Assembly (NCBI GenBank): GCA_964017155.1
Contig: OZ024864.1
Span: 33,447,529-33,511,528, forward strand
Origin: Oasisia sp. SBJ-2009
Lineage: Eukaryota; Annelida; Polychaeta; Sabellida; Siboglinidae
Length of the DNA stretch: 64,000 bases
Reading direction: 5' to 3'
The notes under the pieces are model-generated. The model was not told the origin of the DNA. It saw only the letters and a list, made by a program, of their open reading frames with translations, and searched no databases. The first letter of the stretch is position 1, and each line of letters opens with the position of its first letter. Positions 1 through 13,623 of this stretch are shown in pieces. The position numbers and the translations under genes were made by a program.

Positions 1-1717
1 TGCAATGATGTTGAACTTAATAATATAATTGTTTCTTGGCTGTGCCATATCAAACTAAATTAGACCGCAGTCGTTACAATTATTCTTGATACCGTTTGGC
101 TAAATTGAATTTCACGCTATGTAGACTAGTTGAATACATGTTTACCCAGGATACTTTGTGTAAACTAACCAATGTCCAAATACGTCAGTCTATCGGATTG
201 TCTTCCGTCTTGCAGTCATTGGTGTAACGGAAATTGTAGTAGAATACATCTTTAACAATTCGTGCGATCTTGCCGGCAACGTTCAATCGCGATTAGCAGT
301 AAACGATCACCATACATAATTAACAAGTGGCCGACATTTAGTCGCAGGAAAACATTACTAAGAATCATTAGCGTAAGGAATACTGTTTTGAACGACTCAT
401 GAAAATATTCCAACTGAATAGATTCGGTAATAAACTATCGATGTAATATATTTTGTATTCAATATAATGTTATTATTTGTTCCTGTTCCAGAGGTGCCAA
501 GTTGAATTGAGTGTGATGAGGGAGATCTCCCTCCTACAGTATGTCAAAAGAGGGAGAAATATATGCAAGATGCGAAGCGCCTTGCCCGAGGTTGCGAAGC
601 AACCGAGAATGCTAGGGGGACCCCCGTAAACAAATTGTAATTGAGAACGCTAAATACGTGATTTCCTGCCTTTTTCGCTTACATTTAGCACCTATTACTC
701 TTCGAAAGTGAACTATATTTTAAATAACAATATTTTATATTTTAAACTTTCATGTGTGGATATATAATTAATTTATATTTTTATTGGGGTCTACCGTGAC
801 TTTCAAGATTCTTTCACTATTATAAAAATGGACATGGTTGTAGTACTGTAACATTTTAATTTAGCTACAAAAAGCAGTCACAAACAAAATAAATAGTTCA
901 AGCAGAACATTTCTATATGTGCATTTTGCCCTCGTTTCCTCAGACCCTTTTACAACTCCAGCAAACTCAGATGCCCATCCACTCTTGTACTTGGAATCAT
1001 ATTTCCTCTTTTTCAAACACTTTTCAGACTTTTCACTCATTGTACCTCCAGCACTTTCCTCGTCTGAAAAATGCCGCTAAACTTATTCCTACCCAATACG
1101 TAACAGAAGTTTCGATTGGCCATTGAATGTAGTCACTTCCTGTTAGCTGACCAATGAGAAACGTTCTATTATATGCGTCTTGTTGTAGTCTCCGCTCGGC
1201 TGCTCTCGGCACTTTCCATGTACCGTAGATGACTCACAGCTGGCAAAACGGTGCGCCGGCAAAAAAATCGAAAAGTACGCGTAAAAAAACAAAAAGACAA
1301 AACGATTCTTTTGCGGGAGATTGCAAATCAAAAGCAGGAGATCAGGAGATTGGGTTTATTTTGCTATATTTCTGGGAGATCTCCTGATAAATCGGGAGAC
1401 TTGGTAGCTCTGCTGTTCGCCCCGTATTTTGTATTGCGCACCGTAAACGCACGCTACAAGTGTACCCGTGCAGTTCAACACATTCGCATGGAGTGTCGCA
1501 GACACAACAGAAGTTACAACGCTGAATGCCGGTAAACACAGATGATGCCATTTTAATTATTTAAGCGCGTAGGTCTGGGTTTGTTTGTTGTCGCTTGGTC
1601 GCCGGTGTGAGTTCGCTGATACCAGTTGTATACTAGTTCGTTGTATTGCCGTCATAGTTACAAGGTATATATCACATCCCTGGCAGTCACACAGGGTCGT
1701 AGCATAAGGCGTTAGCG
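1..1717. other. Upstream region with probable insertion, no assigned gene
   Basis: I see no supported gene here. Bases about 60-146 and 1500-1717 resemble 4740-4840 and 4900-5088, which are contiguous there. The intervening roughly 1.35 kb (about 150-1500) is therefore probably an insertion. It includes a direct-repeat-rich stretch at 505-640 with a GGGAGATCTCCCTCC palindrome, and a 94-codon open frame at 1251-1535 that looks repeat-derived and has no recognisable domain. Confidence 0.4.
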
Positions 1718-1784
1718 ATGGACGTGGCCCACGAGGCATCCTTCATGTTCTGGCTGGTGTTTGTCTTCACGTTCGCTGAACAAG
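1718..1784 (+). CDS. Putative first coding exon with signal peptide (secreted or membrane protein)
   Basis: The ATG at 1718 opens 22 codons: a short polar start, then a hydrophobic core (FMFWLVFVFTF) and AEQ, typical of an N-terminal signal peptide. The frame runs directly into a consensus splice donor (CAAG|GTAAGT at 1785) in phase 1, the usual phase after a signal-peptide exon in extracellular proteins. I cannot find the following exon in the window, so the protein family is unknown. A diverged second copy of this exon and its upstream sequence lies at 4740-5200. The call rests on composition and the splice site only. Confidence 0.45.
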
Positions 1785-2921
1785 GTAAGTTATCTTGTCC
1801 CAGCAAGTATATCTTAACGTTATTTCCAAGCAGCTGATACATCCCCAAAAAATGCGTATACTACGAGGAGCGTATGGCTCAAATGACTTACAATTATATC
1901 ACATGACCGGAATCCAGTAACACACCCGGTGAACAATTTCTTTGGTCGAGCCAAAATTCAGAGTCTTACAACGGGACCAGCCAGGTGTACTGCTGACAGG
2001 CACTGACATCGTCAGCAGCACTGACAACTGGCGCATTAGGACGTGGTAGCGTATTTCAAAGAAGACGGGCAAAAGGAAAAATACCAGATGTTAATGTATC
2101 GATACCACGATGTCGGTGGTACCCTAGAAATATATAGTAACACTCTTAATTTGTCGTATCCTTTCATATATTATTGCATGGTTAAGAATATGTTGAGTGT
2201 GACACTCCAATAGACTCACTAACAAATGTAAATCTATGTTGACGTGAACAGTTTGGGATTTGTATTAGATGGCATGGTCTCCTTTCCCTGTTAAAACATG
2301 TGGGTTCGAAAACCATGTAATCTCGGGTTTAACTAAGTGCCTTGACATTGTTTAAGGCTCAGTGCCAAGTACACGATTTCAACACATTGAAATGCAACTG
2401 TACACATGTAATATGCCCGTGAATAAAACAAGCAATGTGTGGTGGATGCGCTCAAGTGACACAGACAACCTTTGCCGTTTGCTCACAGTACGGTCTCAAC
2501 ACACATGAGACTGGCTCGTTGCATATTGTACACATTCAATAAGTCAGTCATTGTGCGCACAAAGTGAACGCTTATTCATAATATTTATCTCTGGAAAATA
2601 TGCTATTTTTATCTGTTTACACGGGTGATTTTTATTCGCTGTATTATTTCCGTACAAAACCTCATTGCTCGCATTTTATTTGCAGATAAGTGAATATACA
2701 AAACTAGTATTGGTACATGCAGTGTATCATGTTATACTATTCGTTTTTAATTTTAATTTTAATTAATGTCGTTATGTGTCTGGTTAGACTATGTATATTA
2801 ATAATTATAAATTACACATAACACGTACACATACGCAGCCAGAGTAACAACATGTAGCTACATTTGGCAGACAAATGGATGCATATTTCATTATGTATAT
2901 TTGTTGTATGTATTCAGCTGT

Positions 2922-3273
<352 letters not shown>

Positions 3274-4005
3274 TGCATCTAGTCCTTGTTGACTAGTTGG
3301 TTTGCTAAACATTTGTGCAACGTTTGTTCTTGAAAATGATATCAAGTCGTTGTGTATATTCTTCAACCCACGCGGCTTTCATCAGAAATGTCTAGGTATC
3401 TATGTGAACTTAACTAAACTTGCATATGACAAGCAAGCCAAACATTTAGGTGTGGATGTATGCAATGACCTCATCCACGGTTAAAATTATTTTGAGACAT
3501 CTACGTAACTGCTATGGCAGATATGATAGCATTATCGGAAACGTTCACCACTGTTCCATATAGGTGTTAAACTAAACCCGATTCATGCATATTGTTGTTA
3601 TTGTTCCCAACTACGGGTTAACTATAATAAGGGCACTTATTTAAAAGTTAAGGTTGCCTACAACAATATGCATAGACGGATATTTGGATATAACCGATTG
3701 AACAGTGGGAGTAGCATGCTTGTTAATAATGCAATACATTTGACATCCTAATGCGTAAGAAGATGTTTAACTTTTTTATTTTCAAATGGTGTTTACTTAA
3801 ACGTATAAATTGCATATTTATTACACAATCATATACATTGCTCATTATTTTATTTGTTATACTACATCTTTACATTTATCTAACCTATAACCTTTTTTAA
3901 TTTTTATCTACTCCTTTTTTTTTACATATTTACCTTTTAAAGGTTGGTTGTGTGTATGTACCAACTGTAAGTGGGTTCTTAACTGAATAAAATGTATGTG
4001 TATTC

Positions 4006-4008
<3 letters not shown>

Positions 4009-4041
<33 letters not shown>
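4009..4041. repeat. (TA)n microsatellite within a short palindrome
   Basis: A TA run flanked by inverted sequence (GTGTATTCGTATA on the left, TATACGAATACAC on the right) gives a near-perfect palindrome at about 3996-4054. Confidence 0.9.
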
Positions 4042-4043
<2 letters not shown>

Positions 4044-4739
4044 GAATACACATACATACATACATATACATAGATATATTTATATTCATATATTCAGTTT
4101 ATTCCACGTCAGTGTGTAGTACTCTGTTTGGCTTGGGACATAAACCCTTTATGTATTAGATCAGTACTAATCCCAGCGCATCCCTCCGTCTGTTGCTACA
4201 TATTTACGGCTTATCGATTTTGACATTGATCGACTCAGTTGTGGAGATGTGCCTCTGAGCTTGGTCTCGAAGGACTTTAAAGGCAAAACATTAGTTAACT
4301 TATTATTACTGTTATCATTATAGTTGTTATTGGTAAATTAATGAACACTTTGAATGGATATAAAACCGATGTACAATTTATTTACCCAGTTGTCCTGCCA
4401 AACACACATTGTACTGATGGCCAACACTGCACTTTGTCCTGAATGACTAAACAAAGCGTCACCTTTTAGACGATGCCTTGATGCCGCAGCTGTTGTCGTG
4501 AAAAATCTCTCAATTATTAACTGGTTCAGGACAACCAGTACATTCCACATAAGGAGGATAATTGTGTCGCCCTGTTATTGAATTGATCGTATTTGTTTCG
4601 CGCTTAGTTCTACTGGATGATTTTACTTCGTGCGTGAGTGATGGTATTTGTACTACGACCAATGGAAAATTGCAGCGTGGATGTGGTTATCTGCCTGGAC
4701 CATGGTCGTTCTGCATGGCGTTTGTGGTGCTCTAGATAA

Positions 4740-5200
4740 GAAACTGTGATATTCGCCATTGTAGTCACGTACATTTTTTGGATACTGTTTGGCTAAATTG
4801 AATTTCACTCTACGTAGGCTAGTTGAATACATGTTTTCACGTTTTCTGTGCGCACCATATTGCTTATATTATCCAGTAAACCCATGCTATATGTGTACAA
4901 CACGGAATCCCTGCGAACACCGATGACGATAACAACATATTTAGGTTCGTAGGATTCGGTTGATTTGGTGTAACTGTGTTGCCGGTCAATGGTACCAGTT
5001 GCCTGCAAGTTCGGTGGCCGGTCGTCATAGCTACAAGGTAAATATTACCCCAAGAGTCGCACATTGTTGTTGTGTAACGCATCAGCGATGGACTTGGCGC
5101 ACGACACATCCTTCATGGTCTGGCAGGTGTGACGGCGACGGTCTGTAATGTCGAGCGGCCCAGAACGTCGTTCCACGTATGCACACGTTCGCCGAACTGG
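4740..5200 (+). pseudogene. Degenerate second copy of the 5' region and signal-peptide exon
   Basis: Bases 4797-4836 match 108-146 almost base for base, and 4965-5125 matches about 1600-1755. The counterpart of the 1718 start codon is the ATG at 5089, which begins MDLAHDTSFMVWQV and then meets TGA, with no donor at the equivalent place. The hydrophobic core is lost. It is a decayed paralogous copy of the putative first exon, about 3.4 kb downstream of the intact one. Confidence 0.55.
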
Positions 5201-5355
5201 CGTAACGTCAGGTGACCTCAGGTGGACGATAACATTTGACCCCGTACCACATAATAAATCGGAATCTGCGCAGTTTCCTGTTTAGCATGAACTATAATAT
5301 GCATGGTTCACGCATAGGTTAATTCGGCAGTCACAGTGTTTTCCAGTCCAAAAAG

Positions 5356-5444
<89 letters not shown>

Positions 5445-5764
5445 CACTACATACCGCATTGCCTGTACATTCGGTGCCAAAAACTACCGCATTGCCTGTA
5501 CATTTTCATTACCTGTACATATACGTGTACAGGCAATGTTTTAACATTCCACACACAACTCTCTAGTGCCTTTAATGATGTTTTGACTAGTCACATACAA
5601 TAAGTATGTTCTTTTTGATGGAATTATGCAGTTTAATGCGTGTTGTAGCGTATAATTTTATATTTGTATGAACGGGAAGTTTGAGCGCGTATATGTTTGG
5701 TATCGAGCATTACCTGTACATATACAAATATCGTATATGGTGTTATACCTTACCTTATGATACC
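5201..5764. repeat. AT microsatellite and CCTGTACAT repeats, no gene
   Basis: A TA run spans about 5356-5441. It is followed by three CCTGTACAT motifs and a 12-bp inverted repeat, CATTGCCTGTAC at 5490-5501 against GTACAGGCAATG at 5527-5538. No coding signal was seen. Confidence 0.8.
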
Positions 5765-6045
5765 TTATGACGGTTCTGATCGCAGGATTGTGTGCTCCTC
5801 TATGATCAGCTCTTCATTATCTATTAAATTTAAATCACGTGTTCCAGTTCTATTGTTAGTAATTTTTAGCGGTGCTTCGAAGTCATATAAAATATCCTGA
5901 TTATACCAAAATTTGTCTAGTAGTGTTTTAAATGAATTTAGAGATTTAGCTGTTACAACTGTATCTGGGAGACTATTCCATGGTTCAGTAATTCTAATTG
6001 GAAATACATTTTTTCTTAAGTTTAGTTTGGCTCTTTTTGTGAATA
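5765..6045 (-). mobile_element. LINE reverse-transcriptase ORF, C-terminal remnant
   Basis: Read on the minus strand, a frame ending at TAA (5765) contains LRKNVFPIRITEPWNSLP followed by SFKTLLDKFWYNQDI. This is the pattern (N-x-R, LWNSLP, S-x-N-x-FK) seen at the C terminus of non-LTR retrotransposon reverse transcriptases of the CR1/Jockey type. The upstream part changes frame near 6010, so the fragment is dead and 5'-truncated. Family assignment within LINEs is not possible from this piece. Confidence 0.6.
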
Positions 6046-7330
6046 GTTTTAGGGAATGTCCTCTGTTTCCTGTTCTTTGTGATATCTAATGCTAGTTTAA
6101 TAGGGTGTATATTTCAGATTAGATTGCACGGTTACAAAACTACTACAATCATTAAAACGTTGCGCGAATAAAAATGAAATATTGACGTAATTTGTATTTT
6201 CGCTAAAAACTGACGACAACTGACTCTGTCCGCGTGTGTTGAAAACGAATTGTGCGCATGCGTCAGTTCGCGTTGATGTCGACAACACTTTGCGAAAGTT
6301 TGCGTTAGAGGAGCATAATGTCGTACGGCCCAAGATTGGTATGTATCTAACAGATTACTACTATTATCAAGACTGCTTGTATTGATTGTGTGTTGTAATT
6401 TTGCCGTGGCATGCTTGATGAAGTGTACGTTAGAATAGCAGAAACATGAAAGTTAAACGGCCGATCGAAGTTACTCGGTCGAGTTTGGTTTTGGCGCAGG
6501 AAATTGACTTTAGATTGGTGAATTTACCTAACAGTAAACAACGAATATTTGTACAACGACATTATATTTATCGTGTTTTATAAAGGTGCTATGAATATTG
6601 CAGCCTCAATTCGCTGCATTTTATAACTTATATTAGAGTAAATATTTAATGACGCCCGTTGCGTAATGGTCCCTGTAGGGAGTGTGGCGTGTTTAAAAAC
6701 ATCTACAAATAACTCAGAAAAGCGGAATATACATAGATAATATGGGTTGGATTCTCAATATCCCGAAGGCTTCCTTGTCTACATGCCATCTGCAGTTTTA
6801 ATGTCGGATGTTAATTTGCTAAATCTGGCTAAATCTTGTAATTATTACGACCACTGCATTACCATTTCGACTCACGGCACGTAAATTGTTCGCGCGACTT
6901 TATCAACTTTCCAGTTTATGCATTTATATAATTATATTTATGTTTACGAAAATGGGCAGTTTTACTAAAATGGCCTAAATTATTACGGCTTTTTAAAACA
7001 GTGTTTTTCTTAACTTTTTATCGATGTGTATGTGTTCGCTATGTCATTCTACATCATGACTCATGTCCTGTAGAAAGAAGTCAAATTTAGACCCATCGAG
7101 CCGACGTCATACCAAAACGTGATGTGTATGGCTAATTTGTAGGAAATATAAAAATGTATATTTATAACAGTTACAGTTGTTTGAATATATATTTTTTAAA
7201 TAGGAATCAACTGTTGTCGACAGTATGTGATTATCCGAATAATAATTTTCTGTAGTATGGTTTAATGTGCTTATAATTGTACTATATGAATTTGAAATCC
7301 AAGACCAAGTGCATGTATTTTAATTGAAGA
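6046..7330. other. Unassigned AT-rich sequence
   Basis: I see no exon, RNA gene or recognisable repeat. It ends at the left boundary of the 8-kb segmental duplication near 7331. Confidence 0.5.
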
Positions 7331-7929
7331 CTTTGTCAAAGACAAAGTCAAACTGGCTTGCCTTGTCAGTGACACTCAGACTTATATTTATTCTAATCTT
7401 ACAAGTTAGAGAATCCGCGTCGAGTCAACGTTCACAAGAGTGAATTAGCCACCGACTACTCGCTCTTGTTGCTGACTGCGTTAATGCACTTAATGCGTAC
7501 CTTCATAGAAGAATCACTGCCTTTGACTTGCAATCTTAGTCATGACGCGCAAAAGCACGTGCGATTTGTTATTGTACCGTAGTAAGTCGATCTCGCATAA
7601 AACACGTGACTCAAAAAGCACAGGGCGTCGGCAGCTGCTGATTGTTTCGCCAGTCATACCCGGTGTAACGGCGATTCTTTTTTTACAATTATAAAATGAC
7701 AAGTACGCATTTAAAAAATTAACTGACTGCATACTAGTTAAACTATTAACACATTACACATCTGGTAATAAAAGAACCGGTTTGGCGATTAGCAAAAGAG
7801 TGGATTGAGTACCTTTAAAACCATCTGCCGACAACTTGTGAAACCATCCATTTCCACGAATGTGTAAGCATGAATCGTTTTTCAGTGCATATGTATGTTG
7901 CTTCATGCTACTAAGGTTGTATCACACAG

Positions 7930-8365
7930 CAGTGTGGCACTATGGTATGCGTTTAATAATCTTTTTTGTAGCTACAAGGTAACGTTTGCCATTTATGAAA
8001 TGTTTTGACAATTATATTTCAGTCAATTTGAATCTTTCTTCCAATGGAGTGGAAATATTTGTGTAAATAGCATGTTCACAAACATTCACAGGAGAGATTA
8101 GAGAATAAATAAAATAAAACGAATAGTAATATGTTACGGTTGATCTAATTTCTTAGTTAAAGTATTATTAATAACAAATTTCTGTATATATGAAACCATG
8201 ATCATACATTCTTAAATCCCCGCCACCTTTATATATGACTGATCTGTGTATAATTCTAACTTCACTACTCCTGCCATCTCTTCGAGCTGTCCAGATATGC
8301 ATTTGTTTATGGCATCTAGACTGCCTTGGGAATGGAACATGGAGCATTAATGTCGTACTTTTACA
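7930..8365 (+). repeat. Dispersed repeat family R1 (copy 1)
   Basis: This roughly 430-bp segment recurs in reverse complement at 39535-40095 and 47088-47513, and directly at 55280-55715 as part of the segmental duplication. The inverted copies are diverged by a few per cent with small indels, as expected of a transposed interspersed repeat. I see no coding capacity and no obvious terminal repeats. Confidence 0.75.
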
Positions 8366-8649
8366 CAAAAAAACCTATATTACTACAGTTACTACTCAAC
8401 CCAATATGCTCACAGGTGATACATAAAACACTGGACATAGTTTATCACCTTACAATGTTGTAGCTACCATCTTGTCACATCATAATGAATGACCTGTGTC
8501 AGGTCATATTTTCAAGGGTTGACATGGTAACACAATAAAACAAACGTATTGAAGAATGCTGTGCAAAGTGTGGACAGACAACTTATAACCAGTCACAAAC
8601 ACTATTTCAGTAGACAGTTCAGCAGAATAAAAATAACATATCAACTAAA

Positions 8650-8820
8650 TAAAACAGCCCACCAGAATACTGATGGCCCACTTAAATAAAGATAAACCAC
8701 CAAAATATACATCCCAACAGAACAAAGATAGCCCACCAGAATAAAGATAACCCACCAACATATTAAGTCCACTAGAATAAGGTAGCCCACCAGAATTTAG
8801 ACAACCCACTGGATCTCGCA
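8650..8820. repeat. Degenerate minisatellite (CCCACCAGAATAAAG-like)
   Basis: About eight imperfect units of 18-25 bp are built around GCCCACCAGAATAAAGATA. The same block is present at about 56010-56175 in duplication copy 2. Confidence 0.7.
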
Positions 8821-9374
8821 TCAAGTTGGTTTTCAACATTAGCTAACATATGTATAACCATATGGACAACAGTGAAACCTTACTTAGCCATCAAGATTCT
8901 ACATATTCACTTAATGTGTAAATTAAACAGACACTGTACAATGTCATCCATTCTGTGATAAATGACTCCTATATGCAAAGTAACACTTTTAAGAAACTGC
9001 AAGACAATCGCATGTTTATACAGATGTATGTTTTAACCATGCACGTCCTATAAGACATTTGAGTCAAGCAGCAGCATGATGAGAACAACATCTCTCTGCT
9101 TGCCAGTATCAGCAGTACTTCAAACAATGTCCCTCACAACTGCTGTTAGCAATATCACTTTGGTTGTATTATTCAAACCATATCTCATCTCATGGCCAGT
9201 TGAACACAGTGCCAAAAAAAATATTTACATAATTTTATTATAAATATTATATGTACAAGCAAGTGTTTTCATATTTTTAGTACATGTTTGGTCTGTGACA
9301 TGAGTCATTTACAAGTATACACCTCATACAAATGTCTGACAACAGAACCATTAGTGCAAAGCAGTAATTTGTAA

Positions 9375-9660
9375 TGGGAACCTACTGCATGGGAAAATTA
9401 AACATCAAAGGCCATTGCGGTTAACTCTGATTGCCTTGGCATTACTGCCAATCAATTTTTATTTTGAAACTGGATGTTCTGTTTATAGTTTGAATGAGTT
9501 GCAGGCAGAATCTTTCAAATTGCTAATTTTTTTCTGAGCTTAATAAAGTAACTACACACAAATACTGGGTAATCAGGCAGTAAACCTTCAACATGCATGT
9601 TGAAGTCATAAGAATAAAATAGTAAATGAAAACACCCTAGGAGTTGGTAACCCCACTAAT
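9375..9660 (+). repeat. Dispersed repeat family R2
   Basis: The sequence from GGGAAAATTAAACATCAAAG through CTTCAACATGCATGTTG recurs diverged at 11085-11385 (same strand) and inverted at about 18640-18901, plus the duplication counterparts at 56740-57010 and 58345-58620. It is probably a nonautonomous mobile element of about 290 bp. Confidence 0.7.
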
Positions 9661-9728
9661 ATTACGATAGTCAAATTTTAAAGTATGGTTTTAGAATGAA
9701 GCCCATTACACAAAAATATAATGGGACA

Positions 9729-9985
<257 letters not shown>

Positions 9986-10314
9986 CTTTCTGACTGTTCT
10001 CGCGGCTTAGTTTAATGTTTGTGTACTTTTATCGATATTTTATTTAACCTATTTATTATACATACATATATATATATATATTTATTTAGCTTCAATAATT
10101 TGTGTTATTATATTTATATTTTTTATTTTTTTTAATTGTTTATATATGTTACTAGTATATTTATGTTTTTCTTCTGGTGTGTATTTGTATTTTAGGATTT
10201 TAATGTATGTAAAGCCCCACGAACAATTTCAAATTGGATGTGGCGCTATATTAAATAAAAAATATATTATTAAGCCTCAATGCCAACCTCGATATACACC
10301 GAGTCGTAATCTGT

Positions 10315-10735
10315 CAAACACCTGAGATAAAATCTCAAGTAATAAAAAAATTCTTTTTGCAGTAAATTTCCGCACTTGCGCATTCATATCATCTCAAAAC
10401 AAAACTGATCTTTGCTTTACATATAGTGAAACCTGCCAATACGAGGATGTGCCAAAAGGATACTTCAAAATGTGTCACTGTAATAATGTCCCAGTGATAT
10501 TGCAGCAGCTGTTTCTGTTGTGAAAACATTCCTTGAATTTAATAATGTTTATTTTGTATAGTGTCATACCCAGAGAAATCATAGCACTTAACATAAGACA
10601 CATACAGTAAAATAAGACAAATTTAACAAGGAGTTTTCGGATATATGAAAATGCACAGATTTCACCTACTGCGAATTGTGCAGATTCACTCAGCATTCAG
10701 TAAAAATATTATCATTATTCAGTTGTTACTCAGTT
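10315..10735 (+). repeat. Local repeat block R3 (first copy)
   Basis: CACCTGAGATAAAATCTCAA through AGCACTTAACATA is repeated at 11815-12130 with roughly 85-90% similarity. Together with R2 (9375 and 11085) it marks an older local duplication inside the larger one. The 3' portion (TTATTTTGTATAGTGCCATA) also recurs at about 37475-37720. Confidence 0.7.
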
Positions 10736-10878
10736 AAATATTTTTTTGCTCACCGCTATCAGCATTACAAGGTACAGTTATCATGTGTCAGTGCATGTGT
10801 GATTTATACCTTTCAAAAGGGTACTACCAGTGTCAATGAGTGAGGAAGTCACATTGTTGATGACATGTTTTTCTGCAG

Positions 10879-10944
10879 GAGGATTATGCGAATAAACTAC
10901 AGGAGACAATTCGCTCTCTCAAGTCTCAGCTGAGCCAATATGGC
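10879..10944 (+). CDS. CNTRL: CNTRL exon A1
   Basis: The exon has 22 codons (EDYANKLQETIRSLKSQL, then SQYG), acceptor TTTTTCTGCAG and donor GGC|GTACGT, phase 0 to 0. It starts the coiled coil that follows the Pro-rich linker. Copy B1 differs by R to H and a synonymous change. Confidence 0.8.
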
Positions 10945-11511
10945 GTACGTGCCACGCAACTATGTGCTTTCATATTCCAGATTTCCAGATACTGTTTATA
11001 ACATACAATAGTTCGTGCTAAGACTATATCTTAAAGCAAGGGTGCCATCTTCTCTACTCAGAATTAGCCGAGCAATAATTGGTAACGAGAAGAAGTTTGC
11101 TGCTAGAACGTGGCAAAGTTAAACATCAAAGTGTATTGCAGTAAAATCTGCTCAGCTCGGTGTTATTGCTAATCAATTTTGTTTTGAAATTAGATGTTTT
11201 ATTTGAACGTGTTGCAGGCGGAATCTTTCAAATTGCAAACATTGTTCTGAGGTTATAAATTATCCAAACACAAATTGGCAGACAGTAAACCTTCAACACG
11301 CATGTTGTAGTCACAAGAACGTAATATTAAATGAATCATCAATTACAACCTGGAAGCTGGCACCATTGCTTTGATAACATTACTGTATTGTATTTTCTAT
11401 ATTTCTGTGTGAAAGTGTCGCTTAGCAGTAAGATTGCTTTGTTTAAATGTAATGAAATGTAGTGGAATATATATTAAATATACTAAAATGTTAGTGTTAC
11501 TGTTCCTTTAG

Positions 11512-11607
11512 GAGCTGTCTGCATCCGGCAGTGAAGAAAGTCGTCACGTTCTGTTTGTTGACGATATTGAAAGAAGAGCTCTAAAGAAACTGAAAGTGGA
11601 ACTAAAT
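11512..11607 (+). CDS. CNTRL: CNTRL exon A2
   Basis: The exon has 32 codons, including SASGSEESRHVLFVDDIERR and ending KKLKVELN. The acceptor is TTCCTTTAG and the donor AAT|GTATGT. The last exon base is T, where copy B2 has the consensus G (AAG|GTATGT), which also changes Lys to Asn and probably weakens the donor. Phase 0 to 0. Confidence 0.82.
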
Positions 11608-11814
11608 GTATGTGACAATATGAAAGAAATTATGGATTGCCTGTGCTACAGTTTCTGACAAATTTAAAACATTTTATTTTATCGATACAATCTATATAGA
11701 AATATTTTCCTTTGCTGAAGACACTAAACATAAAAGTAAAGTAAGAGTTTTAATCTTACTTTAAACGTTTAACTAGGCAATGTAGCAGTTAAGCTAAGTG
11801 CTTGCAGACATATT

Positions 11815-12130
11815 TTTAAAACACCTGAGATAAAACTCAAGTAATAAAAAAGGACTTTTTGCAGTAAATTTCCGCACTTTTGTGCATTCATGTGATGTCA
11901 AAACTGATCTTTGCATTACATATAGTGAAACCTGTCAACACCAGGATGTGCCAAAAGGATACTTCATAATGTGTCACAGTAATAATGTCCCAGGGATATC
12001 GCAGCAGCAATATCACTGTTTTGAAAACGTTCGTTGAATGTTTATTTTGCATAGTGCCATATCCAGAGAATTCATAGCACTTAACATAGACACATACAGG
12101 AAAATAAGACAAATTAAACAATATAAATAC
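11815..12130 (+). repeat. Local repeat block R3 (second copy)
   Basis: This is the diverged counterpart of 10315-10735. See that entry for the relationship. Confidence 0.7.
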
Positions 12131-12247
12131 ATAAATTAATGTTGTTAGTTTAAAAGTTAAAATAATAAATTATAATGTAAAATAGAGATATAAAACAAGT
12201 TCAATTAATTAATTGCGACACAAAAATTAATAAATTACAGCAAAATG

Positions 12248-13604
12248 CTCTAAGTCACCCTCCAGTGAAACCGGTGACTGTTCTCTGGGTCTCTAAGTCA
12301 CCCTCCAGTGAGACCAGTGACTGTTCTCTGGGTCTCTAAGTCACCCTCCAGTGAGACCAGTGATTGCTCTCTGGGTCTCTAAGTCACCCTCCAGTGAGAC
12401 CAGTGACTGTTCTCTGGGTCTCTAAGTCACCCTCCAGTGAGACCAGTGATTGCTCTTTGGGTCTCTAAGTCACCCTCCAGTGAGACCAGTGACTGTTCTC
12501 TGGGTCTCTAAGTCACCCTCCAGTGAGACTGGTGACTGTTCTCTGGGTCTCTAAGTCACCCTCCAGTGAGACCAATGACTCTTCTCTGGGTCTCTAAGTC
12601 ACCCTCCAGTGAGACCAGTGACTGTTCTCTGGGTCTATAAGTCACCCTCCAGTGAGACTGGTGACTGTTCTCTGGGTCTCTAAGTCACCCTCCAGTGAGA
12701 CCAATGACTCTTCTCTGGGTCTCTAAGTCACCCTCCAGTGAGACCAGTGACTGTTCTCTGGGTCTCTAAGTCACCCTTCAGTGAGACCAGTGACTGTTCT
12801 CTGGGTCTCTAAGTCACCCTCCAGTGAGACCAGTGACTGTTCTCAGGGTTTCTAAGTCACCCTCCAGTGAGACCAGTGACTGTTCTCTGGGTCTCTAAGT
12901 CACCCTCCAGTGAGACCAGTGACTGTTCTCTGGGTCTCTAAGTCACCCTCCAGTGAGACCAATGACTCTTCTCTGGGTCTCTAAGTCACCCTCCAGTGAG
13001 ACCTGTGACTGTTCTCTGGGTCTCTAAGTCACCCTCCAGTGAGACCTGTGACTGTTCTCTGGGTCTCTAAGTCACCCTCCAGTGAGACCTGTGACTGTTC
13101 TCAGGGTCTCTAAGTCACCCTCCAGTGAAACCTGTGACTGCTCTCTGGGTCTCTAAGTTACCCTCCAGTGAGACCAATGACTCTTCTCTGGGTCTCTAAG
13201 TCACCCTCCAGTGAGACCAGTGACTGTTCTCTGGGTCTCTAAGTCACCCTCCAGTGAGACCAATGACTCTTCTCTGGGTCTCTAAGTCACCCTCCAGTGA
13301 GACCAGTGACTGTTCTCTGGGTCTCTATGTCACCCTCCAGAGAGACCAGTGATTGCTCTCTGTGTCTCTAAGTCACCCTCCATTGAGACCAGTGACTGCT
13401 CTCTGGGTCTCTAAGTCACCCTCCAGTGAGACCAATGACTCTTCTCTGTGTCTCTAAATCACCCTCCAGTGAGACCTGTGACTGTTCTCTGGGTCACTAA
13501 GTCACCCTCCAGTGAGACCAGTGACTGTTCTCTGGGTCTCTAAGTCACCCTCCAGTGAGACCAGTGACTGCTCTCTGGGTCTCTAAGTCACCCTCCAGTG
13601 AGAC
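12248..13604 (+). repeat. 43-bp minisatellite upstream of exon A3
   Basis: About 32 tandem units of CTCTAAGTCACCCTCCAGTG plus AGACCAGTGACTGTTCTCTGGGT, with point variants (CCAATGACTCTT, CCTGTGACTG) distributed among units. The array ends 19 bp before the A3 acceptor. Each unit contains a pyrimidine-rich stretch ending in CCTCCAG, resembling a 3' splice site. The homologous array in copy 2 is 59522-60922. Confidence 0.98.
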
Positions 13605-13623
13605 CATGGACCGTGTGTTTTAG

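Noticed and set aside
1251..1535. 94-codon ORF starting MRRQKNRKVRVKKQK
   Set aside because: Basic then hydrophobic composition without a domain, lying in the segment that looks inserted relative to the 4740-5200 copy. Probably repeat-derived.
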